Assembly: GCF_014191725.1 (NCBI RefSeq)
Contig: NZ_JACHWZ010000001.1
Span: 310,001-374,000 of the forward strand
Source: Microbulbifer rhizosphaerae
GTDB taxonomy: Bacteria > Pseudomonadota > Gammaproteobacteria > Pseudomonadales > Cellvibrionaceae
Length of the DNA stretch: 64,000 bases
Direction of reading: 5' to 3'
Shown here: positions 11,644 through 21,149 of the stretch, piece after piece
Position numbering within the stretch: the stretch's first letter is position 1
How the letters are laid out: each line of letters opens with the position of its first letter
Position numbers and translations under genes: made by a program
Notes under the pieces: model-generated
What the model was told of the DNA's origin: nothing
Seen by the model: the letters and a program-made list of their open reading frames with translations, nothing else
Databases searched by the model: none

Positions 11644-11732
11644 ATGTAGGAGCCTGCTTGCAGGCGAAGCGGCCGCAGGCCGCCCTGGGAACGCCGAGCT
11701 CCAGCTCGGCAAAGCGACCGCAGGTCGCACCT
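11644..11732. repeat. composite intergenic repeat (families A and B)
   Basis: A gtaggagcctgcttgcaggc arm is followed by gcggccgcaggccgc and by gccgagctccagctcggc, each a short palindrome. The same modules recur at 17507, 26873 and 54752. The block lies just upstream of lpdA, within the operon. Confidence 0.6.
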
Positions 11733-11734
11733 AA

Positions 11735-13201
<1,467 letters not shown>

Positions 13202-13243
13202 CAACGGGACCCGGGACCCAGGGCCCCGGGACCTGGCAAGAAC

Positions 13244-13286
13244 TCCCCCCTCTCCCCTAGGGGCGAGGGGTCGGGGGAGAGGGGGG
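13244..13286. repeat. G/C-run hairpin between lpdA and sucC
   Basis: Arms cccccctctcccc and ggggagagggggg surround a 17-base centre that itself contains a cccctaggggcgagggg fold. A similar cccctctccc/gggagagggg hairpin occurs at 55034-55059, so this looks like another dispersed hairpin family rather than a terminator. Confidence 0.6.
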
Positions 13287-13329
13287 AATCCCCCACCTCT
13301 AAATTTTCAAAAGTGAATTGGTATTAACT

Positions 13330-14496
13330 ATGAACTTGCATGAGTATCAGGGCAAACAACTGTTTGCGGAATACGGATTGCCGGTTTCCAAAGGCATTGC
13401 AGCGGAAACCCCGGCAGCGGCAGCAGCGGCAGCAGATGAAATCGGTGGCGACAAGTGGGTGGTGAAGGCCCAGGTGCACGCCGGTGGCCGCGGCAAGGCC
13501 GGCGGTGTAAAGCTGGTGGACTCCAAGGCGGAAATTGAAGAATTCGCCCAGAAGTGGCTGGGCAACAACCTGGTTACCTACCAGACAGACGAAAACGGCC
13601 AGCCGGTTTCCCGCATCCTCGTTGAGAGCTGCACCGATATCGACCAGGAGCTGTACCTGGGCGCGGTAGTGGATCGCTCCACCCGTCGCATCGTTTTCAT
13701 GGCCTCCACTGAAGGCGGCGTGGAAATCGAGAAGGTTGCGGAAGAGACCCCGGAAAAAATTCTCAAGGCCACCATCGACCCGCTGGTAGGCGCCCAGCCT
13801 TACCAGGCGCGCGAGCTGGCTTTCAAACTGGGCCTGCAGGGCGACCAGATCAAGCAGTTCACCAAGATCTTCCTGGGCCTGGCCAAGATGTTCAAGGAAA
13901 AGGACCTGGCCCTGCTGGAAATCAACCCGCTGGTCATCACTCCCCAGGGCAACCTGCACTGCCTGGACGCCAAAGTTGTGATTGATGGCAACGCCCTGTA
14001 CCGCCATCCGGACCTGCGCGAAATGCACGATCCCTCCCAGGAAGACGCGCGCGAAGCGCACGCGGCCAAGTGGGAACTCAACTACGTCGCGCTGGACGGC
14101 AATATCGGCTGCATGGTGAACGGCGCCGGCCTGGCCATGGGCACCATGGACATCGTCAACCTGCACGGCGGCAAGCCGGCCAACTTCCTCGATGTTGGCG
14201 GCGGCGCGACCAAAGAGCGCGTGGTCGAAGCCTTCAAGATCATCTTGTCTGACGAAAACGTCAAAGCGGTACTGATCAATATCTTCGGCGGTATCGTGCG
14301 CTGCGACCTGATCGCGGAAGGCGTGATCGGCGCAGTGGAAGAAGTGGGCGTTAAGATTCCGGTGGTCGTGCGCCTGGAAGGTAACAACGCAGAGCTGGGC
14401 ACAAAAGTGCTGGCGGATAGCGGTTTGAACATTATCGCTGCCACCAGCCTGACGGATGCCGCCGAGCAGGTGGTTAAAGCCGCGGAGGATAAATAA
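13330..14496 (+). CDS. sucC: succinyl-CoA synthetase beta subunit
   Basis: A 388-residue ADP-forming succinate-CoA ligase beta subunit. The ATG at 13330 yields [16 protein letters not shown], the conserved start; a TTG four codons upstream is rejected. The ATP-grasp domain includes [16 protein letters not shown] around residues 46-61 and the LEINPLV metal-binding block near 197. The C-terminal CoA-ligase domain has [11 protein letters not shown] and the GGGATKERV phosphohistidine-loop area. Length is identical to that of the E. coli enzyme. It is followed by sucD after two bases. Confidence 0.97.
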   Translation: MNLHEYQGKQLFAEYGLPVSKGIAAETPAAAAAAADEIGGDKWVVKAQVHAGGRGKAGGVKLVDSKAEIEEFAQKWLGNNLVTYQTDENGQPVSRILVESCTDIDQELYLGAVVDRSTRRIVFMASTEGGVEIEKVAEETPEKILKATIDPLVGAQPYQARELAFKLGLQGDQIKQFTKIFLGLAKMFKEKDLALLEINPLVITPQGNLHCLDAKVVIDGNALYRHPDLREMHDPSQEDAREAHAAKWELNYVALDGNIGCMVNGAGLAMGTMDIVNLHGGKPANFLDVGGGATKERVVEAFKIILSDENVKAVLINIFGGIVRCDLIAEGVIGAVEEVGVKIPVVVRLEGNNAELGTKVLADSGLNIIAATSLTDAAEQVVKAAEDK

Positions 14497-14498
14497 TC

Positions 14499-15371
14499 AT
14501 GTCAGTACTGATTAACAAAGACACCAAAGTGATCTGCCAGGGCTTCACCGGCGCCCAGGGCACCTTCCACTCCGAGCAGGCGATCGCTTACGGCACCAAG
14601 ATGGTCGGCGGCGTGACCCCGGGCAAAGGCGGTCAGGAACACCTGGGCTTGCCGGTTTTCAACACCGTGAAAGAAGCGGTTGAAGCCACCGGTGCGGAAG
14701 CCTCCGTGATCTATGTACCGGCCCCCTTCTGCAAGGATTCCATCCTGGAAGCGGCCAACGGCGGCATCAAGCTGATCGTGTGCATCACCGAAGGCATCCC
14801 GACCCTGGACATGCTGGACGCGAAAGTGAAGTGCGACGAGCTGGGCGTACGCCTGATCGGCCCGAACTGCCCGGGCGTGATCACTCCCGGTGAGTGCAAG
14901 ATCGGCATCATGCCGGGTCACATCCACAAGCCGGGCAAAGTGGGCATCGTTTCCCGCTCCGGCACCCTGACTTACGAAGCGGTGAAGCAGACCACTGACC
15001 ACGGCTTCGGCCAGTCCACCTGCGTGGGCATCGGCGGCGACCCCATCCCGGGTTCCAACTTCATCGACATCCTGGAGATGTTCGAGAAGGATCCGCAGAC
15101 CGAAGCCATCGTGATGATCGGTGAAATCGGCGGCACCGCGGAAGAAGAAGCGGCGGCCTATATCAAGGAAAACGTCACCAAACCGGTGGTTTCCTACATC
15201 GCTGGCGTCACCGCGCCTCCCGGAAAGCGCATGGGCCATGCCGGTGCGATCATCTCCGGCGGTAAGGGCACCGCGGACGAGAAATTCGCCGCGCTGGAAG
15301 ATGCCGGTGTGAAAACCGTGCGCTCCCTGGCTGAGATCGGCAACGCGCTGAAGGAAGCTGCTGGTTGGTAA
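14499..15371 (+). CDS. sucD: succinyl-CoA synthetase alpha subunit
   Basis: A 290-residue alpha subunit that carries the phosphohistidine intermediate of substrate-level phosphorylation. The CoA-binding N-terminus has [14 protein letters not shown] (residues about 16-29). [10 protein letters not shown] is near residue 124 and the active-site histidine lies in [10 protein letters not shown] near 247. Two bases separate it from sucC, so translational coupling is likely. It is the last gene of the sdh-suc block; a family A hairpin and then a strong terminator follow. Confidence 0.97.
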   Translation: MSVLINKDTKVICQGFTGAQGTFHSEQAIAYGTKMVGGVTPGKGGQEHLGLPVFNTVKEAVEATGAEASVIYVPAPFCKDSILEAANGGIKLIVCITEGIPTLDMLDAKVKCDELGVRLIGPNCPGVITPGECKIGIMPGHIHKPGKVGIVSRSGTLTYEAVKQTTDHGFGQSTCVGIGGDPIPGSNFIDILEMFEKDPQTEAIVMIGEIGGTAEEEAAAYIKENVTKPVVSYIAGVTAPPGKRMGHAGAIISGGKGTADEKFAALEDAGVKTVRSLAEIGNALKEAAGW

Positions 15372-15419
15372 TTGCCGGAGCGCCGAGCCCTAGCTCGGCA
15401 TGCGGGCCATAGGCCCGCT

Positions 15420-15455
15420 GTAGGAGCGGCGGGGCGGCCAACGGCCGCTCCTACA
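15420..15455. repeat. family A palindrome (short centre)
   Basis: Arms gtaggagcggc... and ...ggccgctcctac pair around a ggggcggccaac centre, just after sucD. Confidence 0.75.
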
Positions 15456-15457
15456 AG

Positions 15458-15499
15458 GAATGAAAAAGGCCGCCTCGCGAGAGGCGGCCTTTTTCATTC
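15458..15499 (+). terminator. Rho-independent terminator of the sdh-suc operon
   Basis: Perfect 19-base arms (gaatgaaaaaggccgcctc and its complement) around a GCGA tetraloop, with the run of five Ts contained in the descending arm. This is the strongest terminator in the window and closes the TCA block. Confidence 0.93.
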
Positions 15500-15643
15500 G
15501 GGCCATCCTGGCCCTCACCCCTGCGGGGCAGGCTTCGGCTGTGCAAACGGCAGTCCTTCCCGTTTTGTCTGTATCTGTCGAACAATATACATCCCCCAAA
15601 GTCACTCCTATACTGCGCGGAAACAAGCAGATAAGGAGCAACC

Positions 15644-16555
15644 ATGGCCCGGGCACTCATCGGCGTAATCGGCGGCAGCGGCCTCTACCAGATGGAGGGG
15701 CTGAGCAATACCAGCGAGCATTGGATTGAAACCCCCTTCGGTCTGCCCTCCGAGGCCATTGTCACCGGCGAGTTGCACGGCGTGTCGGTGGCCTTCCTCG
15801 CCCGCCACGGCCGCGGCCACCGCCTGATTCCCTCCGAGGTCCCGTACCGGGCCAATATCCACGCACTGCGCCAGCTGGGCGTGCGCTATATCCTCTCTCT
15901 GTCCGCGGTCGGCTCACTGCGCGAGGAAGTGAGACCGCTGGATATGCTGCTCCCGGACCAGTTTATCGACCTGACCCGCAAGCGGGACAACACTTTTTTT
16001 GGCGACGGCGCAGTGGCCCATGTATCCATGGCCGATCCGATATGCCCGCAAGTCGCCGACTGCCTCGCCCGTGCCTTCGGTCTTACTCAGGGGGAGAGCA
16101 CCCAAGGCGATCAGCCGATCACATTGCACCGCGGCGGCAGCTACGTGTGTATCGAAGGGCCGCAGTTTTCCTCCCGCGCGGAATCCCACTGGTATCGCAG
16201 TATGGGCGCCTCAGTGATCGGCATGACCAACATGCCTGAGGCCAAACTGGCGCGGGAGGCACAGATCGCCTACGCCACCCTGGCCATGGCAACCGACTAC
16301 GACTGCTGGCACCCACGGGAAGCCGCGGTGACCGCGGAGGTGGCCATCGCCAACCTGCAGCAGAACGCCGCGCGCGCGCAGCGGATCGCCGCCAAGGCGA
16401 TTCGCCTGCTGGGGGAGGAGAAACCCCGGTCCCCGGCGCACACCGCGCTGGCCAGCGGCCTGGTGACACCGCTGGAAGTCATGCCGGAGGAAAAGGCCCG
16501 TGTAATAAAACCGCTGCTCGCAACGACAGAGTCTGTGGAACAAGTGGAGCCCTGA
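15644..16555 (+). CDS. S-methyl-5'-thioadenosine phosphorylase family enzyme
   Basis: A 303-residue purine nucleoside phosphorylase of the MTAP/MTIP family. The family start GVIGGSGLYQM, the phosphate-binding HGRGHRLIPSEVPYRANI region near residues 52-72, CIEGPQFSSRAES near 171 and the substrate block MATDYDCWH near 217 are present. The ATG at 15644 follows an AAGGAG site. Established chemistry of the family is cleavage of methylthioadenosine to adenine and methylthioribose-1-phosphate. The gene sits five bases before arsS, so I infer that it could release adenine from the deoxyadenosyl-arsenical made by ArsS. Whether adenosine or inosine forms are preferred cannot be read from sequence. Confidence 0.88.
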   Translation: MARALIGVIGGSGLYQMEGLSNTSEHWIETPFGLPSEAIVTGELHGVSVAFLARHGRGHRLIPSEVPYRANIHALRQLGVRYILSLSAVGSLREEVRPLDMLLPDQFIDLTRKRDNTFFGDGAVAHVSMADPICPQVADCLARAFGLTQGESTQGDQPITLHRGGSYVCIEGPQFSSRAESHWYRSMGASVIGMTNMPEAKLAREAQIAYATLAMATDYDCWHPREAAVTAEVAIANLQQNAARAQRIAAKAIRLLGEEKPRSPAHTALASGLVTPLEVMPEEKARVIKPLLATTESVEQVEP

Positions 16556-16560
16556 AAGAT

Positions 16561-17508
16561 ATGCACGAAACCCTGCCGCTATTGGAAGTTTCTGATTTCC
16601 CGCCGATCCGCCGCGAGAAAATCGACACGCTACAGGTCAATATCGGCTACCGCTGCAACCAGACCTGCGTGCACTGCCATGTCAACGCCGGGCCTACGCG
16701 TAGGGAAATGATGAGCGAGGAGAACCTGGCGCTGATTCCCGAAGTACTGCGTACCCGCAAAATTTCCAACCTGGATATCACCGGCGGCGCGCCGGAGCTG
16801 CATGAAGGGTTCCGCGATCTGGTGCAGTCCGCGCGGGCACTGGACGTACATGTGATGGACCGCTGCAACCTGACCATCCTGTTCGAACCGGGCCAGGAAA
16901 ACCTGGCGGAATTTCTCGCAGAAAACAAAGTGGAAGTGGTGGCCTCGCTACCGTGTTATTCGCTGGACAACGTGGACAGGCAGCGGGGCAAAGGCGTTTT
17001 CGACAAGAGCATCGCCGCGCTGCAAAAACTCAATACCCTGGGTTATGGCAAGCCGGACAGCGGACTGTTCCTCAACCTGGTGTACAACCCCCTTGGACCC
17101 TTCCTGCCACCGGACCAGAAGGCACTGGAAGCGGATTACCGCCGCGAGTTGTCCGCGCACTTCGGCATCATTTTTAATCAGCTGTTCGCCCTGGCCAATA
17201 TGCCTATCAAACGCTTTGGTTCCACCCTGGTATCCAAGGGCCAGTTTGCCGACTATATGCAACTGCTCAAAGATAACTACAGCGCAGACAACCTCGATGG
17301 CGTTATGTGCCGCAGCCTGGTCAGCGTGGATTGGCAGGGCAACCTGTACGACTGTGATTTCAACCAGCAGCTGGGCATCGAGGTGCCCGGGCGCATACAC
17401 CTGCGGAATTTGCTGCAGCAGAATATGCGCAATACGCCGATCCGCGTGGCCGATCACTGCTTCGGCTGCACCGCGGGGCAGGGCAGCAGCTGCGGTGGAG
17501 CCCTGTAG
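16561..17508 (+). CDS. arsS: arsenosugar biosynthesis radical SAM protein
   Basis: A 315-residue radical SAM enzyme. The 4Fe-4S binding CNQTCVHC triad is at Cys32/36/39, an ITGGAPEL glycine-rich SAM motif near residue 78, and the cysteine-rich tail CFGCTAGQGSSCGG matches the ArsS subfamily. Described ArsS proteins transfer a 5'-deoxyadenosyl group from SAM to dimethylarsenite, the first committed step to arsenosugars. It is followed downstream by two glycosyltransferase-like genes normally annotated with ArsS. An arsM methyltransferase gene is not in the window. The TAG stop is the first triplet of a family A-type repeat. Confidence 0.9.
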   Translation: MHETLPLLEVSDFPPIRREKIDTLQVNIGYRCNQTCVHCHVNAGPTRREMMSEENLALIPEVLRTRKISNLDITGGAPELHEGFRDLVQSARALDVHVMDRCNLTILFEPGQENLAEFLAENKVEVVASLPCYSLDNVDRQRGKGVFDKSIAALQKLNTLGYGKPDSGLFLNLVYNPLGPFLPPDQKALEADYRRELSAHFGIIFNQLFALANMPIKRFGSTLVSKGQFADYMQLLKDNYSADNLDGVMCRSLVSVDWQGNLYDCDFNQQLGIEVPGRIHLRNLLQQNMRNTPIRVADHCFGCTAGQGSSCGGAL

Positions 17509-17575
17509 GACGCTGCTTGCAGGCGAACAAGAATGAAACTCCGTAGCCATTCGTCTGCAAGCGGGCTCCTACAAC
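17506..17575. repeat. family A variant with long centre; contains the arsS stop
   Basis: Arms gtaggacgctgcttgcaggcgaa and ttcgtctgcaagcgggctcctac pair with a few mismatches around a 25-base centre. The tag of gtagg is the arsS stop codon. Confidence 0.7.
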
Positions 17576-17591
17576 CAATAGCTGAGTTTGC

Positions 17592-18275
17592 ATGAACAAA
17601 AAAATTTTATTAATAGCTGTTCTGCTTGCCCTGGTGCTGGCCTTCTTCCTTTTTGATTTACATCACTGGTTGTCCCTGGAAAAGCTGAAAACGTGGCAGG
17701 AGGAATTTGAACAGTGGCGACGGGCTTCTCCGATCCTGGTGGGGCTGTTGTTCATGTTGTTTTATATTCTGGTCGTCGGCCTGTCGCTGCCGGGAGCGGC
17801 GATCATGACACTCGCCGCCGGCGCGCTATTCGGCTTGTGGTGGGGAATACTGATCGTCTCTTTCGCGTCCAGTATCGGCGCTACACTGGCTTTCCTGGTA
17901 TCCCGCTTTCTGCTGCGCGACTGGGTGCAGAGCCGCTTTGCCCGGCGCCTGCGGACGGTGAACAGCGGTATGGAACGGGATGGGGCCTTTTACCTGTTCG
18001 CGCTGCGCCTGGTGCCGGTATTTCCGTTTTTCCTGATCAATATCCTGATGGGGCTGACTCGCATCAAAACCTGGACTTTCTATTGGGTCAGCCAGCTGGG
18101 TATGCTGCCGGCCACAGTGGTCTATGTCAATGCGGGCACCCAGTTGGGCAAAGTGAAAAGCGTTGGCGGTATATTGTCGCCGGGGCTGCTATTGTCCTTT
18201 GTACTGCTGGGCCTGTTTCCACTGCTGGCCAAGTGGGTACTAAGCTGGATCAAGCGCTACAGAGCCAGTCACTAA
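17592..18275 (+). CDS. TVP38/TMEM64 family membrane protein
   Basis: A 227-residue inner-membrane protein of the DedA-like SNARE-associated group (PF09335). Hydrophobic helices are at about residues 5-22, 47-67, 73-105, 140-160 and 195-215. The family's core pattern is visible: SLPGAAIMTLAAGALFGLWWG, ASSIGATLAFLVSR and FALRLVPVFPFFLINILMG. Family members are thought to move or remodel lipids, but no substrate is established here. The start follows the arsS repeat, and the stop overlaps the next ATG by one base, so it is co-translated with the flavoprotein. Confidence 0.87.
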   Translation: MNKKILLIAVLLALVLAFFLFDLHHWLSLEKLKTWQEEFEQWRRASPILVGLLFMLFYILVVGLSLPGAAIMTLAAGALFGLWWGILIVSFASSIGATLAFLVSRFLLRDWVQSRFARRLRTVNSGMERDGAFYLFALRLVPVFPFFLINILMGLTRIKTWTFYWVSQLGMLPATVVYVNAGTQLGKVKSVGGILSPGLLLSFVLLGLFPLLAKWVLSWIKRYRASH

Positions 18276-19750
18276 TGAAAAAGCCGGGAAAATTCGACCG
18301 CAACCTGATCGTGATCGGCGCCGGCGCAGCGGGGCTGGTCAGCGCCTATATCGCCGCGGCGGTAAAGGCTAAGGTCACCCTGATCGAGGCCGGCAAGATG
18401 GGCGGCGACTGCCTGAACACCGGCTGTGTGCCCAGCAAAGCACTGATCATGAGTGCGCGGGTGGCGCAGCAGATTCGTCGGGCGGGCCAGTTCGGGCTTC
18501 GGACGGTCGAACCTAACGTCGATTTTCCCGCGGTGATGCGGCGGGTGCATGAGTCGATCGCCCGCATTGAGCCTCACGACAGCGTGGAGCGCTACACCGA
18601 TCTCGGGGTGGAAGTGCTGCGGGGGCGCGCACAGCTTGTGGACCCCTGGACAGTCAGCATTGCTTTGAACGAAGGCGGCGAGCAGACCCTGACGGCCCGC
18701 GCCATTATCCTTGCCACCGGTGCCGAGCCCTTTGTGCCGCCGCTGCCAGGGTTGGAAGAGGTGGGATACGTCACCAGCGAAACCCTGTGGGACAGCTTTT
18801 CCCGGCTGGAGGAAGTTCCGCAAAGGCTGCTGGTACTCGGTGGCGGCGCCGTGGGTTGCGAACTGGCCCAGGCGTTTGCGCGGCTGGGCTCTCAGGTTAC
18901 CCTGGTGGAAATGACTCCGCGCCTGTTGCCGCCGGAAGACCGCGAAGCCTCCGAAGTGGTGGAACGATGCCTGCGCGAGGAAGGCGTTCGCGTACTGGTC
19001 GGCCACAAGGCCGTCGCCTGTGAACTGGATGCGGTGAGCAATAAAAGGTGCGCGCGTCTCGACCACGGGACGGGCGAAGAAACCCTAGAGTTCGACCAGC
19101 TGCTCTGTGCCCTGGGGCGCAGGCCGCGATTACAAAACTACGGGCTGGAGGAGCTGGGCATCGTCGACGACGGCAAACTGCCGACCGACGGTTACCTGCG
19201 CACCCGCTACCCCCATATTCTCGTCGCCGGCGATCTGGTGGGCCCCTATCAGTTTACCCATATGGCCGCGCACCAAGCCTGGTACGCGGCGGTCAACGGT
19301 TTGTTTGGCGATATCAAGAAATTCCGTGTGGACTACTCGCTGGTGCCCCGCGCGGTTTTTGTGGACCCGGAAGTGGCCAGTGTGGGCTTAATTGAACAGG
19401 ACGCCAAAGATAAAAATATTCCCGTTACTGTAACCCGCTACGGACTGGACGACCTGGACCGGGCCATTGTCGACGGCGCCGACCGCGGTTTTGTAAAAGT
19501 GCTCACAGTGCCCGGGCGGGACAAAATTCTCGGCGTAACCATCGTCGGCGAAAACGCCGCCGAGCTGATCGCCGAATTCATATTGGCCATGAAGCACGGC
19601 CTGGGCCTGAATAAGCTGCTCGGCACTATCCATATCTACCCCACTATGGCTGAGGCCAATAAGTTCGTTGCCGGCAACTGGAAGCGGGCCCACGCGCCGG
19701 AAAAAATACTGAAATGGCTTGAGCGCCTTCATCGTTGGAGACGGGGGTGA
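18275..19750 (+). CDS. mercuric-reductase-like FAD disulfide oxidoreductase
   Basis: A 491-residue class I pyridine nucleotide-disulfide oxidoreductase. The ATG at 18275 overlaps the previous TAA by one base. The FAD motif GAGAAGLVSAY is near residue 13, the redox disulfide in GGDCLNTGCVPSKAL near 40-54, the NAD motif GGGAVGCELAQAF near 190, and the dimer interface ends in HIYPTMAEANK, where the catalytic His is expected. No N-terminal heavy-metal domain and no C-terminal Cys pair of true MerA are present, so mercury reduction is not supported. This TVP38-flavoprotein pair recurs in arsenosugar-type clusters in my recollection. Substrate unknown. Confidence 0.85.
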   Translation: MKKPGKFDRNLIVIGAGAAGLVSAYIAAAVKAKVTLIEAGKMGGDCLNTGCVPSKALIMSARVAQQIRRAGQFGLRTVEPNVDFPAVMRRVHESIARIEPHDSVERYTDLGVEVLRGRAQLVDPWTVSIALNEGGEQTLTARAIILATGAEPFVPPLPGLEEVGYVTSETLWDSFSRLEEVPQRLLVLGGGAVGCELAQAFARLGSQVTLVEMTPRLLPPEDREASEVVERCLREEGVRVLVGHKAVACELDAVSNKRCARLDHGTGEETLEFDQLLCALGRRPRLQNYGLEELGIVDDGKLPTDGYLRTRYPHILVAGDLVGPYQFTHMAAHQAWYAAVNGLFGDIKKFRVDYSLVPRAVFVDPEVASVGLIEQDAKDKNIPVTVTRYGLDDLDRAIVDGADRGFVKVLTVPGRDKILGVTIVGENAAELIAEFILAMKHGLGLNKLLGTIHIYPTMAEANKFVAGNWKRAHAPEKILKWLERLHRWRRG

Positions 19751-20424
19751 TGCGGCTGAGCATTGTTGTTCCATTGCTCAACGAACGAAACCTGATCGCG
19801 GATCTGGCGGAGCAGCTGCAGCCGTGGCAACAGCGCCACGACTGCGAGGTTATCCTGGTGGACGGTGGCAGCGGGGACGGCACCGCGCAGCTGGCGCGCG
19901 ATGCCGGTTTGCGCGTCCTGGTATCGTCGCGGGGCAGGGCGCTGCAGATGAATTGTGGCGCCGCCGCGGCTCGCGGGGAAATACTGTTGTTTCTGCACGG
20001 CGATACGCAGCTGCCGGCAAGCGCACAGGAACTGATCGAGGACGCGCTCGCGGAAAAATACTGCTGGGGTCGGTTCAATGTGCGTATTGCCGGTCGCAGC
20101 TTCTGGTTTCCGTTGATCGCCACGCTGATCAACTGGCGCTCGCGGCTCAGTGGCATCGCCACCGGGGACCAGGCCATCTTCGTGCGCCGCCGGGAGTTCG
20201 AACAGCTCGGCGGTTTTCCCGAACAGCCATTAATGGAAGATATCGAGTTGGGCCGGCGCCTGTTGAAAATTTCCCGCCCCGCCTGTATCGGCGTTCCGGT
20301 TTCCACCTCCGGGCGCCGCTGGCAGTCCCGCGGTGTGCTGCGCACGGTATTGTTGATGTGGCGGCTACGCTTCGCCTATTGGCGCGGAGTGCCCGCGGAA
20401 ATTCTCGCGCGCCGTTATGAATAA
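19750..20424 (+). CDS. TIGR04283-type glycosyltransferase of arsenosugar cluster
   Basis: A 224-residue GT-A fold family 2 glycosyltransferase. It starts MRLSIVVPLLNE, with the DXD-like VDGGSGDGT block near residue 38 and FLHGDTQLP near 83. The ATG at 19750 is fused to the previous TGA (TGATG). It matches the group annotated as arsenosugar biosynthesis-associated glycosyltransferase; direct biochemical proof for that group is limited, so acceptor and donor are inferred only from context. It overlaps the next gene by eight bases. There is no membrane anchor. Confidence 0.85.
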   Translation: MRLSIVVPLLNERNLIADLAEQLQPWQQRHDCEVILVDGGSGDGTAQLARDAGLRVLVSSRGRALQMNCGAAAARGEILLFLHGDTQLPASAQELIEDALAEKYCWGRFNVRIAGRSFWFPLIATLINWRSRLSGIATGDQAIFVRRREFEQLGGFPEQPLMEDIELGRRLLKISRPACIGVPVSTSGRRWQSRGVLRTVLLMWRLRFAYWRGVPAEILARRYE

Positions 20425-21034
20425 ACCGCGATTGATTATTTTCGCCAAGGCGCCGCTGCCGGGGCTGGCGAAGACCCGCCTGATTCCGGAACTGGGTGCG
20501 GAAGGGGCGGCGCAGCTGGCCGGGAAAATGCTGCGGCATACACTGAATCTGTGTGCGCGCGCGCAACTGGGCCCTGTGGAGCTGTGTGTCACCCCCGATT
20601 GTGACGATGCATACTGGAAAAATTTTTCCCTGTCGGAAAATATGACGCTTTCCAGCCAAGGTGATGGCGACCTGGGAAAGAGGCTGCTGCGCGCCGCAAA
20701 CCGCGCCGCCGGCAACGGCGAGTCGGTGTTGCTGCTGGGCACTGACTGCCCGCAGCTGACCGCCGAACACCTGAAAACGGCGGCGTCCGCACTGGAAAAG
20801 TCCGATGCGGTGATTTACCCCACCCGCGACGGCGGTTACGCGCTACTGGGCCTGAACCGGGTGGAGCCGTCACTGTTTGAGGATATCTCCTGGAGTACGG
20901 AGGTGGTTGCCCGGCAGACGCGGGAACGGATGGTGCAGTGCGATATGCGTTGCGAATGGCTGGAGACGCTGGCGGATATCGATGAGCCGGCGGACCTGGA
21001 TTATTTGCCTGAAGGCTGGAAAAGCACTTTGTAG
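20417..21034 (+). CDS. TIGR04282-type nucleotidyl/glycosyltransferase of arsenosugar cluster
   Basis: A 205-residue MobA/CofC-like GT-A protein. It begins LIIFAKAPLPGLAKTRLIPELG, the nucleotide-binding loop, and has LLLGTDCPQLT near residue 112 and YPTRDGGYALLGL near 133. This is the second glycosyltransferase-like gene associated with ArsS clusters. It starts eight bases inside the previous gene. The final codons CTT TTG TAG run into a family A repeat, so the repeat provides the stop codon, and the natural C-terminus may have been slightly changed by the insertion. Confidence 0.85.
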   Translation: MNKPRLIIFAKAPLPGLAKTRLIPELGAEGAAQLAGKMLRHTLNLCARAQLGPVELCVTPDCDDAYWKNFSLSENMTLSSQGDGDLGKRLLRAANRAAGNGESVLLLGTDCPQLTAEHLKTAASALEKSDAVIYPTRDGGYALLGLNRVEPSLFEDISWSTEVVARQTRERMVQCDMRCEWLETLADIDEPADLDYLPEGWKSTL

Positions 21035-21103
21035 GAGCGGCCGCTGGCCGCGATCGGCGGTGGTTATTTCCCAGGCCGATCGCGGCCAACGGCCGCTCCT
21101 ACA
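21030..21103. repeat. REP-like palindrome, family A (full copy)
   Basis: tgtaggagcggccgctggcc and its near-exact complement enclose a 74-base element with only one arm mismatch. The left end overlaps the stop codon of the upstream glycosyltransferase gene. Confidence 0.85.
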
Positions 21104-21149
21104 GGGGATGATAGGGGATAGGGATAGGGGATATTCGTAGGGGGCGCCA

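Noticed and set aside
18275..19750. Mercuric reductase (merA)
   Set aside because: The redox disulfide is present, but the heavy-metal domain and C-terminal Cys pair are absent and no mer genes are adjacent.
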